DNA of 64,000 nucleotides, taken from Enterococcus saccharolyticus subsp. saccharolyticus (GTDB lineage: Bacteria; Bacillota; Bacilli; Lactobacillales; Enterococcaceae). Position 1 is the stretch's first letter, and every line of letters begins with the position of its first letter. The translations under genes and the position numbers were made by a program. The stretch spans positions 577,501 through 641,500 of the forward strand of contig NZ_CP118957.1 in assembly GCF_029023825.1 (NCBI RefSeq), written 5' to 3'. Below, one piece after another: positions 51,448 to 60,463 of this stretch. The notes below the pieces were generated by a model that was not told the DNA's origin, searched no databases, and saw only the letters and a list, made by a program, of their open reading frames with translations.

Positions 51448-51951
51448 ATGAGTGAAGCAGCTATCGCTAAAAAAGCAGCGATTGTTGAAGAAGTGAGTGA
51501 AAAATTCAAAGCAGCAGCTTCTGTAGTAGTTGTAGACTACCGTGGATTAACTGTTGATGAAGTAACTCGTTTACGTAAACAATTGCGTGAAGCTAACGTG
51601 GAAATGAAAGTTATCAAAAACTCTATCCTTTCACGTGCCGCTGAAGCAGCTGGTCTAGAAGGCATGAATGAAGTATTCACTGGCCCAACAGCAGTCGCTT
51701 TCAGTAACGACGATGTAGTCGCACCTGCGAAAATCATCGATGAATTTGCGAAAGACGCAAAAGCATTAGAAATCAAAGGCGGTATCATCGAAGGCAAAGT
51801 ATCTTCATTGGAAGAAATTACTGCATTGGCGAAATTGCCAAACCGCGAAGGTCTTTTATCTATGCTTTTATCTGTACTACAAGCGCCAGTCCGCAACGTG
51901 GCTTACGCTATCAATGCAGTCGCAGAAAAAGAAGACGGAGATGCAGCTTAA
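51448..51951 (+). CDS. rplJ: Ribosomal protein L10
   Basis: This is a 167-residue stalk base protein. The N-terminal part binds 23S rRNA ([33 protein letters not shown]), and the C-terminal helix (about 135-167) binds L7/L12 dimers. CAGGAGG precedes the ATG. It is controlled by the L10 leader and followed by rplL. Confidence 0.97.
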   Translation: MSEAAIAKKAAIVEEVSEKFKAAASVVVVDYRGLTVDEVTRLRKQLREANVEMKVIKNSILSRAAEAAGLEGMNEVFTGPTAVAFSNDDVVAPAKIIDEFAKDAKALEIKGGIIEGKVSSLEEITALAKLPNREGLLSMLLSVLQAPVRNVAYAINAVAEKEDGDAA

Positions 51952-52013
51952 TTGCCGCATGATACACAATTAATTAAACTATAAAACTTTACCTATAATG
52001 GAGGAAAACAAAA

Positions 52014-52379
52014 ATGGCATTGAACATTGAAAACATTGTCGAAGAGCTAAAAGGCGCGACAATCTTAGAATTAAACGACTTAGTTAAAGCTATCGAAGAA
52101 GAATTTGGCGTATCTGCTGCTGCTCCTGTAGCTGTAGCTGCTGCTGGTGGCGCTGCTGAAGAAGAACAAACAGAATTTACTGTTGAATTAACTGCAGCTG
52201 GCGATCAAAAAGTTAAAGTTATCAAAGCAGTTCGTGAAGCAACTGGCTTAGGCTTGAAAGAAGCTAAAGCTGTAGTTGATGGTGCTCCATCAGCTGTTAA
52301 AGAAGGCGTATCTAAAGACGAAGCTGAAGCATTAAAAGCTGCTTTAGAAGAAGTTGGCGCTTCTGTAACTGTAAAATAA
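52014..52379 (+). CDS. rplL: Ribosomal protein L7/L12
   Basis: This is a 121-residue acidic stalk protein. It has an N-terminal dimerisation helix pair, an Ala-rich hinge ([18 protein letters not shown]) and a C-terminal factor-binding domain with [30 protein letters not shown] precedes the ATG. A strong terminator follows. Confidence 0.98.
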   Translation: MALNIENIVEELKGATILELNDLVKAIEEEFGVSAAAPVAVAAAGGAAEEEQTEFTVELTAAGDQKVKVIKAVREATGLGLKEAKAVVDGAPSAVKEGVSKDEAEALKAALEEVGASVTVK

Positions 52380-52397
52380 TCATTATTAATGATTTTG

Positions 52398-52439
52398 AAC
52401 CTAGAAAACTTGATTATTCAAGTCTTCTAGGTTTTTTTG
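52398..52439 (+). terminator. Terminator of rplJ-rplL
   Basis: AACCTAGAA and TTCTAGGTT with an inner ACTTGA/TCAAGT stem and a run of seven T. Confidence 0.92.
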
Positions 52440-52461
52440 TCTCATAAAGGAGGAAGGTACA

Positions 52462-52884
52462 TTGTCAGATAAGTTTGATTTGGATCGTTTTGTCACAAAA
52501 CACCAAGAAGATTATGAAACGGCTTTGTCAGAAATTCAACAAGGGAAAAAGCAAAGCCATTGGATGTGGTATATTTTTCCACAATTAAAAGGGTTAGGAA
52601 AAAGTGACAGGGCTGAATTTTATGGTATTGCTTCTTTACCGGAAGCCGTGGCATTTTTACAACATCCATTGTTAGGAAGTCATCTAAAAGAAATCACCAC
52701 AGCTTTATTGCCACAAACAGCGACAGCACGAGAAATTTTTGGGAAACCTGATGATCGTAAATTGCATTCTTCAATGACATTATTTGCTTTAGTTGAAGAC
52801 GATTCTCTTTTTCAGGATGTATTAGATAAATTTTTTGCGGGTGTTTATGATGAAAAGACACTGAAATTGTTAGGTATTCGTTAA
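52462..52884 (+). CDS. DUF1810 family protein
   Basis: This is a 140-residue soluble protein of the DUF1810 family, with the signatures FDLDRFVTKHQEDYETALSEI, HWMWYIFPQLKGLG, HPLLGSHL and KLHSSMTLFALV. Its function is not established. The TTG start at 52462 is supported by AAAGGAGGAAGG upstream. It is convergent with the DUF59 gene across a shared terminator. Confidence 0.88.
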   Translation: MSDKFDLDRFVTKHQEDYETALSEIQQGKKQSHWMWYIFPQLKGLGKSDRAEFYGIASLPEAVAFLQHPLLGSHLKEITTALLPQTATAREIFGKPDDRKLHSSMTLFALVEDDSLFQDVLDKFFAGVYDEKTLKLLGIR

Positions 52885-52921
52885 AAAAGCAGATTGAGAA
52901 TATTCTCAATCTGCTTTTTTA
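52883..52921. terminator. Bidirectional terminator between DUF1810 and DUF59 genes
   Basis: AAAAAAGCAGATTGAGAA and its complement form a perfect palindrome with T-runs on both strands. Confidence 0.92.
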
Positions 52922-53260
52922 ATTTGGATTAATTCCTAATGCAATGCGTCCAAAACGACTAATACGAGTCATCTTCCAGGCAGGTGACCAGACAATATTG
53001 ACTGTCACATCGTTAATCTCATCTAATTTTAGTAAGGCCCATTTGATTTCCTCGGGAACTGCTTCAATACAATCACAACCAATACCAGTAAAAGTCACGA
53101 CAATCTCACAGTGTCCTTCTTCATCTAAATTAATTTCATAAATGAAACCTAAATTATAAATATCTAATCCAATCTCGTGGTCATGGACAGTTTGTAGTTG
53201 TTCAATGATTTTGTCGCCGATACGTGCGGCACGGTCATTTATTTTAATATCTTCTCGCAT
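52919..53260 (-). CDS. Metal-sulphur cluster assembly factor (DUF59/MIP18 family)
   Basis: This is a 113-residue DUF59 protein. It has HDHEIGLDIYNLGFIYEINLDEEG near the start and the conserved cysteine region TGIGCDCIEAVPEEIKWAL; the end has VWSPAWKMTRISRFGRIALGI. The family helps deliver Fe-S clusters to proteins. ATG 53260 follows AAAGGAA; in-frame codons up to 53278 extend through that site and are not used. It is divergent from ilvD, whose product needs an Fe-S cluster. Confidence 0.87.
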   Translation of the reverse strand: MREDIKINDRAARIGDKIIEQLQTVHDHEIGLDIYNLGFIYEINLDEEGHCEIVVTFTGIGCDCIEAVPEEIKWALLKLDEINDVTVNIVWSPAWKMTRISRFGRIALGINPN

Positions 53261-53276
53261 AACGATTATTCCTTTC

Positions 53277-53289
53277 AATTTTGAAAATT
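53277..53289. promoter_or_regulatory. Possible CodY-like site upstream of ilvD and the DUF59 gene
   Basis: AATTTTGAAAATT is a palindrome that equals the CodY box with its central CW removed. It lies between the divergent genes, about 145 nt before ilvD. The missing two bases make this weaker than the site at 47844. Confidence 0.35.
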
Positions 53290-53434
53290 TAGTACATGGC
53301 TTATTTTTTCATGAAAAACTACTTTTTGCAAGTAAATTATTCATTGTTTTTTTACTTTATTTATAGTAGAATTTAATATTTATGTTAGAATATAATAAAA
53401 CTATTAGAGAACATCTCGAAAGGAGCGTTTTAAC

Positions 53435-55138
53435 GTGTCTAGTGAACAAAAAAAAGATATTAGAATTAGAAGTAATGTATATGATAACATGGTTAAATCA
53501 CCAAACCGTGCGATGTTACGAGCAACAGGAATGGGTGACGAGGAATTTAAAAAACCGATTGTCGGTGTAATTAGTACATGGGCAGAAAACACTCCTTGTA
53601 ATATTCATTTGCATGATTTAGGCAAATTAGCACGTAAAGGTGTTATTACAGCGGGCGGCTGGCCTGTCCAATTTGGAACAATTACAGTTGCTGATGGGAT
53701 TGCGATGGGAACGCCGGGAATGCGTTATTCATTGCCTTCACGTGATATTATTGCGGATTCAGTAGAAACAGCTATTAGCGGCCATAACTGTGATGCTTTT
53801 GTAGCTATCGGTGGTTGTGATAAAAATATGCCGGGTTGTATGATTGCTATTGCCAATACAGAAATTCCATCTATCTTTGTTTATGGTGGAACGATTGCAC
53901 CTGGAAACTTAGATGGCAAAGATATTGACTTAGTTTCTGTATTTGAAGCGATCGGAAAATGGAATCATAACGATATGACTGCTGAAGAAGTTCGTCGGAT
54001 TGAATGTAATGCTTGCCCTGGACCTGGTGGATGTGGTGGTATGTACACTGCGAATACAATGGCTTCTGCGATTGAAGCAATGGGCATGAGCTTACCAGGA
54101 TCTTCTTCACACCCAGCAACAACTGAAGAAAAATTACGTGACGTTGAAGCAGCTGGTGAAGCGGTCTTAAACTTGTTAGAAAAAAGAATTTATCCAAAAG
54201 ATATTATGACGCGTAAAGCATTTGAAAATGCGATTACTGTTGTTATGGCATTGGGTGGTTCAACAAATGCCATCTTGCATTTAATGGCGATGGCACATGC
54301 AGCAAATGTAGAGTTGACATTGGATGATTTTAACGACTTCCAAGAAAAAGTCCCACATTTAGCTGATTTAAAACCAAGTGGACAATATGTGTTCCAAGAT
54401 TTATATGAAGTTGGTGGCGTACCAGCCGTAATGAAATATTTATATGAAAATGGCTTTATCCATGGTGATTGCTTAACTGTAACTGGAAAAACAATTGCTG
54501 AAAACTTAGCAGAAGTACCTTCATTAAAAGAAGGCCAAAAAGTAATTATGCCATTAGAAAATCCAAAACGTAAAGATGGTCCATTGATTGTTCTGCACGG
54601 AAACTTAGCTCCTGATGGCGCAGTTGCGAAAGTATCGGGCGTAAAAGTCCGTCGTCATGAAGGACCTGCGAAAGTGTTCAATACAGAAGAAGAAGCGATT
54701 CAAGCAGTCTTAACAGATGAAATCGTTGATGGAGACGTGGTAGTGGTTCGTTATGTAGGACCAAAAGGCGGCCCTGGAATGCCAGAAATGTTATCCCTTT
54801 CTAGTATGATCGTTGGTAAAGGACAAGGTGAAACTGTAGCATTGCTAACAGATGGACGTTTCTCAGGTGGAACATATGGATTAGTTGTTGGTCATATTGC
54901 ACCAGAAGCACAAGATGGTGGCCCAATTGCTCTATTACAAACAGGCGATACTGTTATTGTTGACCAAGATACGAAAGAACTTACGATGAAAGTATCCGAC
55001 GAAGAATTAGCGAAACGTCGTGAAACGGTAGTGATTCCACCATTACATTCTCGTGGGGCACTTGGTAAATATGCGCATATCGTTTCTAGCTCAGCAAAAG
55101 GCGCGATTACTGATTTTTGGAAAAAAGGCGAATATTAA
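53435..55138 (+). CDS. ilvD: Dihydroxy-acid dehydratase
   Basis: This is a 567-residue Fe-S enzyme of branched-chain amino acid and pantothenate synthesis. It converts dihydroxy-acids to 2-keto acids. It has the three cluster cysteines in [21 protein letters not shown] and [21 protein letters not shown], plus TDGRFSGGT near the end. The GTG start follows AAAGGAGCG. No other ilv or leu genes are adjacent; the branched-chain aminotransferase lies 4 kb away on the opposite strand. It is followed by two hairpins. Confidence 0.96.
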   Translation: MSSEQKKDIRIRSNVYDNMVKSPNRAMLRATGMGDEEFKKPIVGVISTWAENTPCNIHLHDLGKLARKGVITAGGWPVQFGTITVADGIAMGTPGMRYSLPSRDIIADSVETAISGHNCDAFVAIGGCDKNMPGCMIAIANTEIPSIFVYGGTIAPGNLDGKDIDLVSVFEAIGKWNHNDMTAEEVRRIECNACPGPGGCGGMYTANTMASAIEAMGMSLPGSSSHPATTEEKLRDVEAAGEAVLNLLEKRIYPKDIMTRKAFENAITVVMALGGSTNAILHLMAMAHAANVELTLDDFNDFQEKVPHLADLKPSGQYVFQDLYEVGGVPAVMKYLYENGFIHGDCLTVTGKTIAENLAEVPSLKEGQKVIMPLENPKRKDGPLIVLHGNLAPDGAVAKVSGVKVRRHEGPAKVFNTEEEAIQAVLTDEIVDGDVVVVRYVGPKGGPGMPEMLSLSSMIVGKGQGETVALLTDGRFSGGTYGLVVGHIAPEAQDGGPIALLQTGDTVIVDQDTKELTMKVSDEELAKRRETVVIPPLHSRGALGKYAHIVSSSAKGAITDFWKKGEY

Positions 55139-55146
55139 TGAAACAA

Positions 55147-55224
55147 AAATAGGCGATACGAAATGCCTATTTAACAATAAACATCCGCACGATAGAGCCA
55201 AAGACTGCTCTGTCGTGCGGATGT
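55147..55224 (+). terminator. Two terminator hairpins after ilvD
   Basis: AAATAGGC with GCCTATTT (55147-55172) and a long stem ACATCCGCACGATAGAGC with its near-complement (55181-55224). The second can also stop the permease fragment on the minus strand. Confidence 0.7.
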
Positions 55225-55240
55225 TTGCCTGTTGTCGAAT

Positions 55241-56236
55241 TTAACGTGTGGTTCGTTTATGCGGAATAAGTGAGACAACCCCTTTTTCGCGCATATTCAT
55301 AAAATGAAGTACCATAAAGACTGCTGAAAAAGCGAGTAACACGAAGAGATTTAAACCAAGTGCTTCAAAAAATTTCGTATCATACGTAATGGTTTCGCCG
55401 ATTAACATATTACTTCTAACAAACCAATACGTAGGTGTGAAAGCCGCAATTTTATTGACAATATCGGGTAAAAATTCTGATGGGACAAACACACCACTAA
55501 TGAAACAACTTCCAAGAATAAAGACATTATTCACGCCACTTATCGTTTCACTGCTTTTAACCAAACTGGTAACTAAGGTTGAGAAGGTAATCATCGTTAA
55601 AAAGAAAGCTAGAATACTTAGACTAAAGAGACCAATGATTTGTGGATTTGCTAATTTGGAAACGTACATAATAAATCCGCTAAAACCAATTGCTGCAAGC
55701 AAAGCATAACTAATGGTCGCAATCGCAATTTTGCGAGAGAATCTTCTTCTAGAAACAGGGGAACAACTATTTCTCATTTTAATTTCTGGGCGATTAAAGG
55801 CTAAATTTACTAACCCATAAGCAGAGAAGATTGTCGAGAATAATCCGTAAGCTAATAAATTAATAAAGCGACCGGCGATACTTTGATTTACTTTTTGTGT
55901 ATAGGTATGGTCTAACTTGACTGTCGCTTGTTGACGTAAGGTTTGCGTCGTTTGTTGCAATACTTCTTGCTGTGACAAATGCGGTTGTGCTTTTTGATAG
56001 AGTAAAAACGTATTTAAAAATTGATTGATGGTTGTATTAACCAATGTTTTGGTATAGGTTCCTGGCTTAGTTTGAATTGTTAACTGTGGTTTTTTACCGG
56101 CAGTTAATGCACGCGTAAATGACTCAGGAATTGTTAAAATATAATCGATTTGACCAAAATAAAGGGCATCATCCAATGTTTTTTGTGAAGTATCATCAAG
56201 TGTGACCACGCGTTGTTCTTCTTTGAGGTAGGTACT
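55241..56236 (-). pseudogene. ABC-2 type transporter permease, 5' truncated
   Basis: About 330 residues of an ABC-2 permease remain. They include the extracellular loop (LDDTSQKTLDDALYFGQIDYILTIPESF), five membrane helices in the second half (about 110-315) and the amphipathic SCSPVSRRRFSRKIAIATISY segment. The first membrane helix and cytoplasmic start are missing; the frame continues in homologous-looking sequence (EYLKEEQRVV) to about 56236 and then meets a dehydrogenase fragment on the other strand. The in-frame ATG at 56209 would give a 322-residue protein lacking helix 1, probably non-functional. No ATPase gene is adjacent. Confidence 0.75.
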
Positions 56237-56237
56237 C

Positions 56238-56348
56238 AGTGCAGGTGACAGTTATATCAGTTATGCAGATTATGCGATTGCAGTTGTTGATGAAATTGAA
56301 AAGGGGACACACAAGCAAGAACGTATCTCTGTTTATCAAAAAAACTAG
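56238..56348 (+). pseudogene. NAD(P)-binding (NmrA/YwnB-like) protein, C-terminal fragment
   Basis: Thirty-four codons from 56244 to the TAG at 56346-56348 read GDSYISYADYAIAVVDEIE and then a basic end. This is the typical C-terminus of NmrA-like NAD(P)-binding proteins, where the SYISYADYA stretch precedes the last helix. The Rossmann domain is absent. It lies head to head with the truncated permease. Confidence 0.7.
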
Positions 56349-56372
56349 CGGGAATTTTCCCACTAATTTTTT
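56344..56372. terminator. Bidirectional terminator after the EIIC gene
   Basis: CTAGCGGGAA and TTCCCACTAA form an imperfect stem with T-run. It overlaps the stop of the dehydrogenase fragment and the end of the EIIC gene. Confidence 0.75.
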
Positions 56373-57694
56373 TGTTGTTCTGCATATAATTTTCCATCGT
56401 ATATTTTGAAAAATGGGTAATAAATGATGATCGAAATAGCTAAATTAATCAGTGCAATAAGTACTGCACGATAATCGCCGCCTGTTCCTAAAAAGGCGCC
56501 AATGCCAATTGGTGAAATCCAAGGAATACCAGAAATGATTTTGTTAACAAAACCAAAGGCGGTGGCAAAATAGGCAATAGATACATTGACGATCGGTGTG
56601 ACAATAAAAGGAATAATCAGATAGGGATTATACACAATCGGTGCCCCAAAAATCACGGGTTCGTTAATGTTAAATAGCCCAGGTAAAATTGCTGCACGCC
56701 CTAAGATTTTTAACTGATCCGATTTTGCTACAAACATCATCAACAAAACCAAACCTAACGTACTACCAGCTCCGCCTAAGAAAATATACATATTCGTAAA
56801 GTCACCGGCAAAAATATTGGTTCCACCATTAATATTTTCTGTTAAGGACACCAGTAAAATAGGATTGATAAAGCTGTTTTTGATGATTGCTGTTCCATGT
56901 ACACCAACAGCCCACAACAAATGAATCAACAGCATAATAACGACGATACCTAACCATGAACCTGTTAATTCTTTTACGAATTCAAATGGTTTAGATAATA
57001 AACCATGCAAATCTGTATGGAAAGTTGCTAAAACACCATTAATTATAAGCATTGTAAAAGCGATAAAGATTGCTGGAATCAAAGAAGCAAAAGATTTACT
57101 AACCCCATCAGGAACGCCTTCTGGCATGCGAATGGTTAATTTCTTACGTAGACAAAAACGATAGATTTGAGTCGCTAAAATCGCAGTTAAAATCCCAATG
57201 AAAATTCCGATACCACCAAAACGTGTGACCCAAGCACCCATGGCGACCCCATTATAAATAATGGATGTATCGTTGGTTTGTTGGATGAGTTGCGCGCCTT
57301 CGTTAGTAATATCGACTTGAATAATTGTTAATAAAAAAGCAAATAAACCTAGGATTGCTGCTACGAAACTACTCAATTCTTTGTCTTCTTGTCGATAGCT
57401 TTCAGTTAAGTAATACGCTGTAGCTAACGCATAAAAGATAGCAAGGGACCCAATTGACATCGTTGTAATCACGCTATATAAAGGTGAAAACTTCAACAAC
57501 GTTTGCTCAAAAAACGGAGCGAGTGGTGGGATGATTTGCGGCAAATTATTGATAATTAAAAAGATAGAACCCACAATAGTAAAAGGTACCGTAATAATCC
57601 CAGCTTGCATAATTGCACGTATCAAACGTAAATTAGCGACTTTATTTAGCGGTGGCATTAATTTGGTTTCTAAAAATTGAAAGAGACGATTCAT
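56363..57694 (-). CDS. celB: PTS system EIIC, cellobiose/lactose type
   Basis: This is a 443-residue membrane component of a lactose/cellobiose-family PTS. It has about ten membrane helices, the substrate-site segment FNINEPVIFGAPIVYNP, VGVHGTAIIKNSFINP and the C-terminal KIYDGKLYAEQ. It moves a beta-glucoside while a separate EIIB phosphorylates it. No EIIA or EIIB gene is in the window, so these must be supplied from elsewhere. It follows the GH1 gene by 15 nt in the same operon and CGAAATTC-GGAG-like RBS precedes it. Confidence 0.92.
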   Translation of the reverse strand: MNRLFQFLETKLMPPLNKVANLRLIRAIMQAGIITVPFTIVGSIFLIINNLPQIIPPLAPFFEQTLLKFSPLYSVITTMSIGSLAIFYALATAYYLTESYRQEDKELSSFVAAILGLFAFLLTIIQVDITNEGAQLIQQTNDTSIIYNGVAMGAWVTRFGGIGIFIGILTAILATQIYRFCLRKKLTIRMPEGVPDGVSKSFASLIPAIFIAFTMLIINGVLATFHTDLHGLLSKPFEFVKELTGSWLGIVVIMLLIHLLWAVGVHGTAIIKNSFINPILLVSLTENINGGTNIFAGDFTNMYIFLGGAGSTLGLVLLMMFVAKSDQLKILGRAAILPGLFNINEPVIFGAPIVYNPYLIIPFIVTPIVNVSIAYFATAFGFVNKIISGIPWISPIGIGAFLGTGGDYRAVLIALINLAISIIIYYPFFKIYDGKLYAEQQKN

Positions 57695-57709
57695 TCGAAA
57701 TTCTCCTTT

Positions 57710-59101
57710 CTACGACGGTAATTGATTGGTTTGAATTAATTGTTGGTACCAATAAAAACTATCTTTTTTATAACGTGCCAATTGTTTTTCATTGTCTTCT
57801 GTACGATCGACATAAATAAAACCATAGCGCTTGCTAATACCTTCGTGGACACTTACTAAATCAAGCGCAGACCATGGGCTGTAACCAAATAAGTCAACAC
57901 CCGCTTCAATTGCTTGGAGACATTGTCCAATATGTTGTTCTAAATAGTTAATCCGATAACTATCGTGAATTTTTCCGTCGGCGGTTAGTTCATCACGCGC
58001 ACCTAAGCCATTTTCAGTAATGATAATTGGTAAGTGGTAACGGTCATATAATGTTTGCAACGTGGTTTTTAAACCATCTGGATCAATCGTCCAATTGAAT
58101 TCATTTTTTTGTAAGAACGGATTGGTGTATCCTTTGTAAAAGCCCCATTCCATAATATCTTCACTTTGTTGGTCGCTGATGCCATCTGACATCCCATCTT
58201 TTTTGACAGGTTTTTCAACTGTAACGGTCGTGTAGAAATTCATGGCAACAAAATCTGGGAAGTGGGTACGCATCATTTCTTCGTCTTCTTTTGCAAAGAC
58301 AATTTCAACACCTTTTTGCTTCAAATAATCTTTAAAGACGGCATTGTAACGACCAAAGCAAGAAAAATCAAGATATGCCCAGTTACGAACGCTGTTGAAA
58401 TAAAGTGCGGCTTGATTATCTGCGGGTTTGCTAGTGGCTGGATAGACTAAAGAAATATTGGGAACGGGTCCGATTTTTCCTGCAGCTACGAGCTCATGAC
58501 AAAGTTTAAACGCATATTTTTCGGCCATCATTAAATGATGAAATTGTTGGTATTTTTCTTGCAACGGAATTTCTTTGCCCAGAATTTTTTTATCGACTAA
58601 TAACATGATATTTGGTTCGTTAATCGTTAACCAATTCTTGACACGATCGCCATACGCTTCAAACAATGTTTGGGCATAAGCGGCAAAAGCATCTACCGTA
58701 CTACGAACAGACCAACCACCTTCATCTTCCAACGCTTGAGGTAAATCAAAATGATTTAAAGTAACAAACGGTTGAATATTGTATTTGAGACATTCGTCGA
58801 TGACCTTGTTGTAATGATCAATTCCTGCTTGATTGACTTCACCGCGTCCTTGAGGAAAAATTCTCGTCCACGCAATGGAAAAACGAAAGACATCTAAGCC
58901 TAATTCGGCTAATAAGCGAATATCCTCTTTGTAATGATGGTAATGATCTGAAGCTACCGTAAAGTCGGCAATCTCGTGGTTATCACGTGGTCGTGTATCT
59001 TGGACACTTAATCCTTTGCCATCTTCAAGGTAAGCTCCTTCTGTTTGATGGGCGCTAATGGAGGCACCCCATAAGAAATTTTTGGGAAATGGATGTGACA
59101 T
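57710..59101 (-). CDS. 6-phospho-beta-glucosidase (GH1)
   Basis: This is a 463-residue GH1 enzyme. It has the N-terminal signature FPKNFLWGASISAHQTEGAYLEDG, the acid/base Glu in WLTINEPN and the nucleophile in PIIITENGLGARD. Clustering with the PTS EIIC supports a phosphorylated substrate. ATG 59101 follows GAAAGGAAG; the in-frame extension to 59179 crosses the promoter. A 9-bp inverted repeat overlaps the -10 region (59125-59148), suggesting repression until the sugar is present. Confidence 0.93.
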   Translation of the reverse strand: MSHPFPKNFLWGASISAHQTEGAYLEDGKGLSVQDTRPRDNHEIADFTVASDHYHHYKEDIRLLAELGLDVFRFSIAWTRIFPQGRGEVNQAGIDHYNKVIDECLKYNIQPFVTLNHFDLPQALEDEGGWSVRSTVDAFAAYAQTLFEAYGDRVKNWLTINEPNIMLLVDKKILGKEIPLQEKYQQFHHLMMAEKYAFKLCHELVAAGKIGPVPNISLVYPATSKPADNQAALYFNSVRNWAYLDFSCFGRYNAVFKDYLKQKGVEIVFAKEDEEMMRTHFPDFVAMNFYTTVTVEKPVKKDGMSDGISDQQSEDIMEWGFYKGYTNPFLQKNEFNWTIDPDGLKTTLQTLYDRYHLPIIITENGLGARDELTADGKIHDSYRINYLEQHIGQCLQAIEAGVDLFGYSPWSALDLVSVHEGISKRYGFIYVDRTEDNEKQLARYKKDSFYWYQQLIQTNQLPS

Positions 59102-59124
59102 AGCATTCTTCCTTTCAAGATAGA

Positions 59125-59148
59125 TTGTTATACAACTTAGTATAACAA
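59125..59148. promoter_or_regulatory. Operator over the GH1-EIIC promoter
   Basis: TTGTTATAC and GTATAACAA are perfect 9-bp inverted repeats with a 6-bp spacer. On the minus strand TATACT within it serves as -10, with TTGCGT 18 bp upstream. The shape is that of a GntR-family sugar-repressor site. No repressor gene is adjacent. Confidence 0.7.
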
Positions 59149-59165
59149 GAGTTGCTAGAAGTACG

Positions 59166-59198
59166 CAAAAAAAGGACACTGCCCAAACAGTGTCCTTA
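59166..59198 (-). terminator. Terminator of the aminotransferase gene
   Basis: AAGGACACTG and CAGTGTCCTT form a 10-bp stem around a 6-nt loop, with a T-run on the minus strand. Confidence 0.9.
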
Positions 59199-59201
59199 GG
59201 C

Positions 59202-60215
59202 TTATTCTACGTCAAAAATCCAACCTTCTGGTGCTGGGCGATCACCGTATTGAATGCCAACTAACTCATTGTATAATTTTTTCGTCACTGGACCGACTTC
59301 TGTCTCGCTGTAAAAGACATGAAACTCGTCGTGTGTTTGAATACCACCAATTGGTGAAATAACCGCCGCTGTTCCACAGGCACCCGCTTCGACAAATTTA
59401 TCTAATTCATTTAAGTAAACATCACCTTCAATGGCTTTTAAGCCTAGAGTGTGTTCTGCTAAATGCAATAGTGAATATTTGGTAATACTTGGCAAAATAG
59501 ATGGTGACTTAGGGGTAATAAATTCATTGTCTTTTGTAATACCAAAGAAGTTTGCAGAACCAACTTCTTCAATTTTTGTATGGGTTTCAGGATCTAAATA
59601 AATACAGTCTGAAAAATTCTTTTTATGTGCTTCTTCACCAGGAAGTAGACTAGCGGCATAGTTTCCACCAACTTTAGCGGCACCGGTACCATTTGGTGCG
59701 GCACGGTCGTAATCAGAAACGATAAAGTTCGTTGGTGCTAACCCACCTTTAAAGTAAGGACCCACTGGCATACAGAAAACGGTGAAAATAAATTCATTGG
59801 CAGGTTTCACACCAATGACATCACCAACACCAATTAAGAGGGGACGGATGTATAAGGTTGCACCAGTGCCATATGGAGGCACAAACGCACGGTTTGCTTT
59901 AACTACTTCATTGACAGCCTTTAAAAATAGTTCTTCAGGAACTTGTGGCATTCGTAAACGATCGGCACTACGATTTAACCGTTTGCTGTTTTCATCAGGA
60001 CGGAATAAATTCACACCGCCGTCTTTACGACCATACGCTTTTAATCCTTCAAAACATTGTTGTCCATAATGCAATGCAGGTGAAGATTCGCTAATATGTA
60101 AGACATTGTCTTCGGTTAGTTCGCCGTCATTCCAAGCGCCATTTTGCCATTTCGCAAGGAAACGCCAAGGTGTTTTTATATAATCAAAGCCTAAATTATT
60201 CCAATCAATTGTCAT
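59202..60215 (-). CDS. bcaT: Branched-chain amino acid aminotransferase
   Basis: This is a 337-residue class IV (fold type IV) PLP enzyme. It has the substrate-loop LHYGQQCFEGLKAYGRKDG, the PLP lysine in GAAKVGGNYAASLLPG, FIYLD-like CIYLDPETHTKIEEVGSANFFG and ITKYSLLHLAE. It exchanges amino groups between branched-chain amino acids and 2-oxoglutarate. AAAGGAGTGG precedes the ATG. A good CodY box lies about 50 nt upstream, as expected for this pathway. It is a single-gene unit with its own terminator. Confidence 0.96.
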   Translation of the reverse strand: MTIDWNNLGFDYIKTPWRFLAKWQNGAWNDGELTEDNVLHISESSPALHYGQQCFEGLKAYGRKDGGVNLFRPDENSKRLNRSADRLRMPQVPEELFLKAVNEVVKANRAFVPPYGTGATLYIRPLLIGVGDVIGVKPANEFIFTVFCMPVGPYFKGGLAPTNFIVSDYDRAAPNGTGAAKVGGNYAASLLPGEEAHKKNFSDCIYLDPETHTKIEEVGSANFFGITKDNEFITPKSPSILPSITKYSLLHLAEHTLGLKAIEGDVYLNELDKFVEAGACGTAAVISPIGGIQTHDEFHVFYSETEVGPVTKKLYNELVGIQYGDRPAPEGWIFDVE

Positions 60216-60266
60216 AAGACCACTCCTTTATTTTTTGATAGTATATCACTAATTCTAAGTATTGTC

Positions 60267-60281
60267 ATTATTCTGAAAATT
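60267..60281. promoter_or_regulatory. codY box: CodY box upstream of bcaT
   Basis: ATTATTCTGAAAATT matches the CodY consensus at 13 of 15 positions and lies about 50 nt before the bcaT start. Confidence 0.65.
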
Positions 60282-60336
60282 TACGAAAACTTTTATTTGC
60301 AAAAAAAAAATACCCTGATTTTTATAGAAGAAAGCG

Positions 60337-60463
60337 TTGATATTTATCCGAAATAACTATATGATAACTGTATTGATAGCACAACGCGTTGAAAAACTAT
60401 TCAATACACATAAATAAAAACACCTTCGATTGAGTTTTTATACTCAATCGAAGGTGTTTTGTT
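60337..60463 (+). ncRNA. Candidate small RNA between bcaT and the TPM gene
   Basis: A plus-strand promoter (TTGATA 60337-60342, 17 bp, TATGAT 60360-60365) has no gene after it. Its transcript of about 90 nt would fold into a first hairpin (TGTATTGATAG with CTATTCAATACA, with an inner CAAC/GTTG) and end in a strong second hairpin (AACACCTTCGATTGAG with its complement, 60421-60460) that is also the terminator of the TPM operon on the other strand. Confidence 0.5.

Noticed and set aside
60326-60339. AGAAAGCGTTGATA, partly like a CcpA cre site
   Set aside because: Only one half matches the cre consensus well and no carbon-catabolic gene starts nearby.
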